Source: an uncultured Clostridia bacterium (lineage in GTDB: Bacteria; Bacillota_A; Clostridia; UMGS1840; HGM11507). Taken from it: a stretch of DNA of 7,455 bases. This document shows positions 7,109 to 7,455 of the stretch, piece by piece; the first letter of the stretch is position 1, and each line of letters begins with the position of its first letter. Below the pieces are notes generated by a model. The model was not told the origin of the DNA, ran no database searches, and saw only the letters and a program-made list of their open reading frames with translations. Where the stretch lies: NCBI GenBank assembly GCA_934403665.1, contig CAKRUL010000056.1, forward strand, positions 1 through 7,455, given 5' to 3'. A program made the position numbers and the translations under genes.

Positions 7109-7455
7109 ATGAGAAAAGTTGTTGCAATTGCTTTGGCGTTGTCTCTTCTTCTTTCCGGTTATTGCATATCGGGAGCAAGCGGAGATGCGCTGACGGTTGA
7201 AGCAAAGGTATCCATGCAGACAACCGCAGAAGGCATTACACAGGAGATTCTTGTGAAAATCAAAACGGCAGAAGCACTTTCCAACCGGAAATGCGCACTG
7301 CTTGTCGTACGGCCCGACGCGGATCTTTCCGCGGCAGGCAGCTACATTGACAAAATCGCTGCAATGTATCAGGCATACACCGATGAGAACGGTGCTTATG
7401 AATTTCAGTTCCCCTTCGATGACAAAAGCGGTGAATATAGCTTGCAGGTGAAGGT
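7109..7455 (+). CDS. exported protein with Ig-like beta domain, 5' part
   Basis: ATG 7109 opens a frame that stays open to the window end; 115 complete codons are visible. It starts with a clear signal peptide (MRKVVAIALALSLLLSG, residues 1 to about 26). The Cys at residue 19 is preceded by SGY, which does not fit a lipobox, so type I signal peptidase processing is more likely than a lipoprotein. Residues about 27-115 look like an Ig-like beta-sandwich of the kind found in clostridial S-layer-like and polysaccharide-lyase-linked proteins: a CALLVVRPDAD strand, then YIDKIAAMYQAYTDENGAYEF and SGEYSLQVKV. It is the third gene of the unit beginning at 2292. Its full domain content and function cannot be judged from the part in view. 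Confidence 0.85.
   Translation, partial: MRKVVAIALALSLLLSGYCISGASGDALTVEAKVSMQTTAEGITQEILVKIKTAEALSNRKCALLVVRPDADLSAAGSYIDKIAAMYQAYTDENGAYEFQFPFDDKSGEYSLQVK

Noticed and set aside
7163..7165. Lipoprotein lipobox Cys in the last gene
   Set aside because: The three residues before the Cys are SGY; a lipobox needs a small residue at -1 and usually Leu at -3.

Overview
The window looks like part of a locus for secreted or surface polysaccharide-degrading proteins in a Gram-positive, clostridia-like (Bacillota) bacterium, probably a gut or other anaerobic member of the Oscillospirales/Christensenellales type. The evidence is strong AGGAGG-type ribosome binding sites, short Lys-rich Gram-positive signal peptides, a TTG start, and domain types (GLUG-like beta-helix units, divergent InlB-type repeat, heparinase II/III fold, F5/8 type C, DNRLRE/CBM96-like) that are typical of extracellular clostridial proteins. 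The exact taxon cannot be read from this sequence. All genes lie on the + strand.

Layout. (1) Positions 1-1907 hold the 3' end of a large surface protein with a repeat-built beta-helix region, one InlB-like beta-grasp repeat and a C-terminal beta module; its start lies outside the window. (2) Directly after its stop, with an ideal ribosome binding site overlapping that stop, is a 58-codon gene (1921-2097). The peptide has a YxxPxI N-terminus that resembles RiPP leader peptides. It is short and easily missed. (3) A GC-rich hairpin terminator (2118-2148) closes this unit. (4) A 143-base leader (2149-2291) folds into at least three local hairpins. (5) A second unit follows of three tightly packed genes for exported proteins: a 399-residue non-catalytic protein with a CBM96/DNRLRE-like C-terminus (2292-3491), a 1195-residue heparinase II/III-family polysaccharide lyase-like protein with accessory sugar-binding domains (3509-7096), and the start of another exported protein with an Ig-like domain (7109 to the window end).

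The second unit probably acts outside the cell on an acidic (uronic-acid-containing) polysaccharide: the 1195-residue protein would cleave it and its neighbours would bind carbohydrate or build a surface scaffold. The substrate cannot be named. No transporter, regulator, intracellular hydrolase or mobile element is visible.

The two points most worth following up are the unassigned 58-residue peptide and the lyase active site. In the lyase, the toroid catalytic residues appear to be kept (His367, Glu370, Tyr423, Arg427), but two of the three positions that normally bind the structural metal of the beta-sandwich appear to be replaced (Lys604, Ser626).
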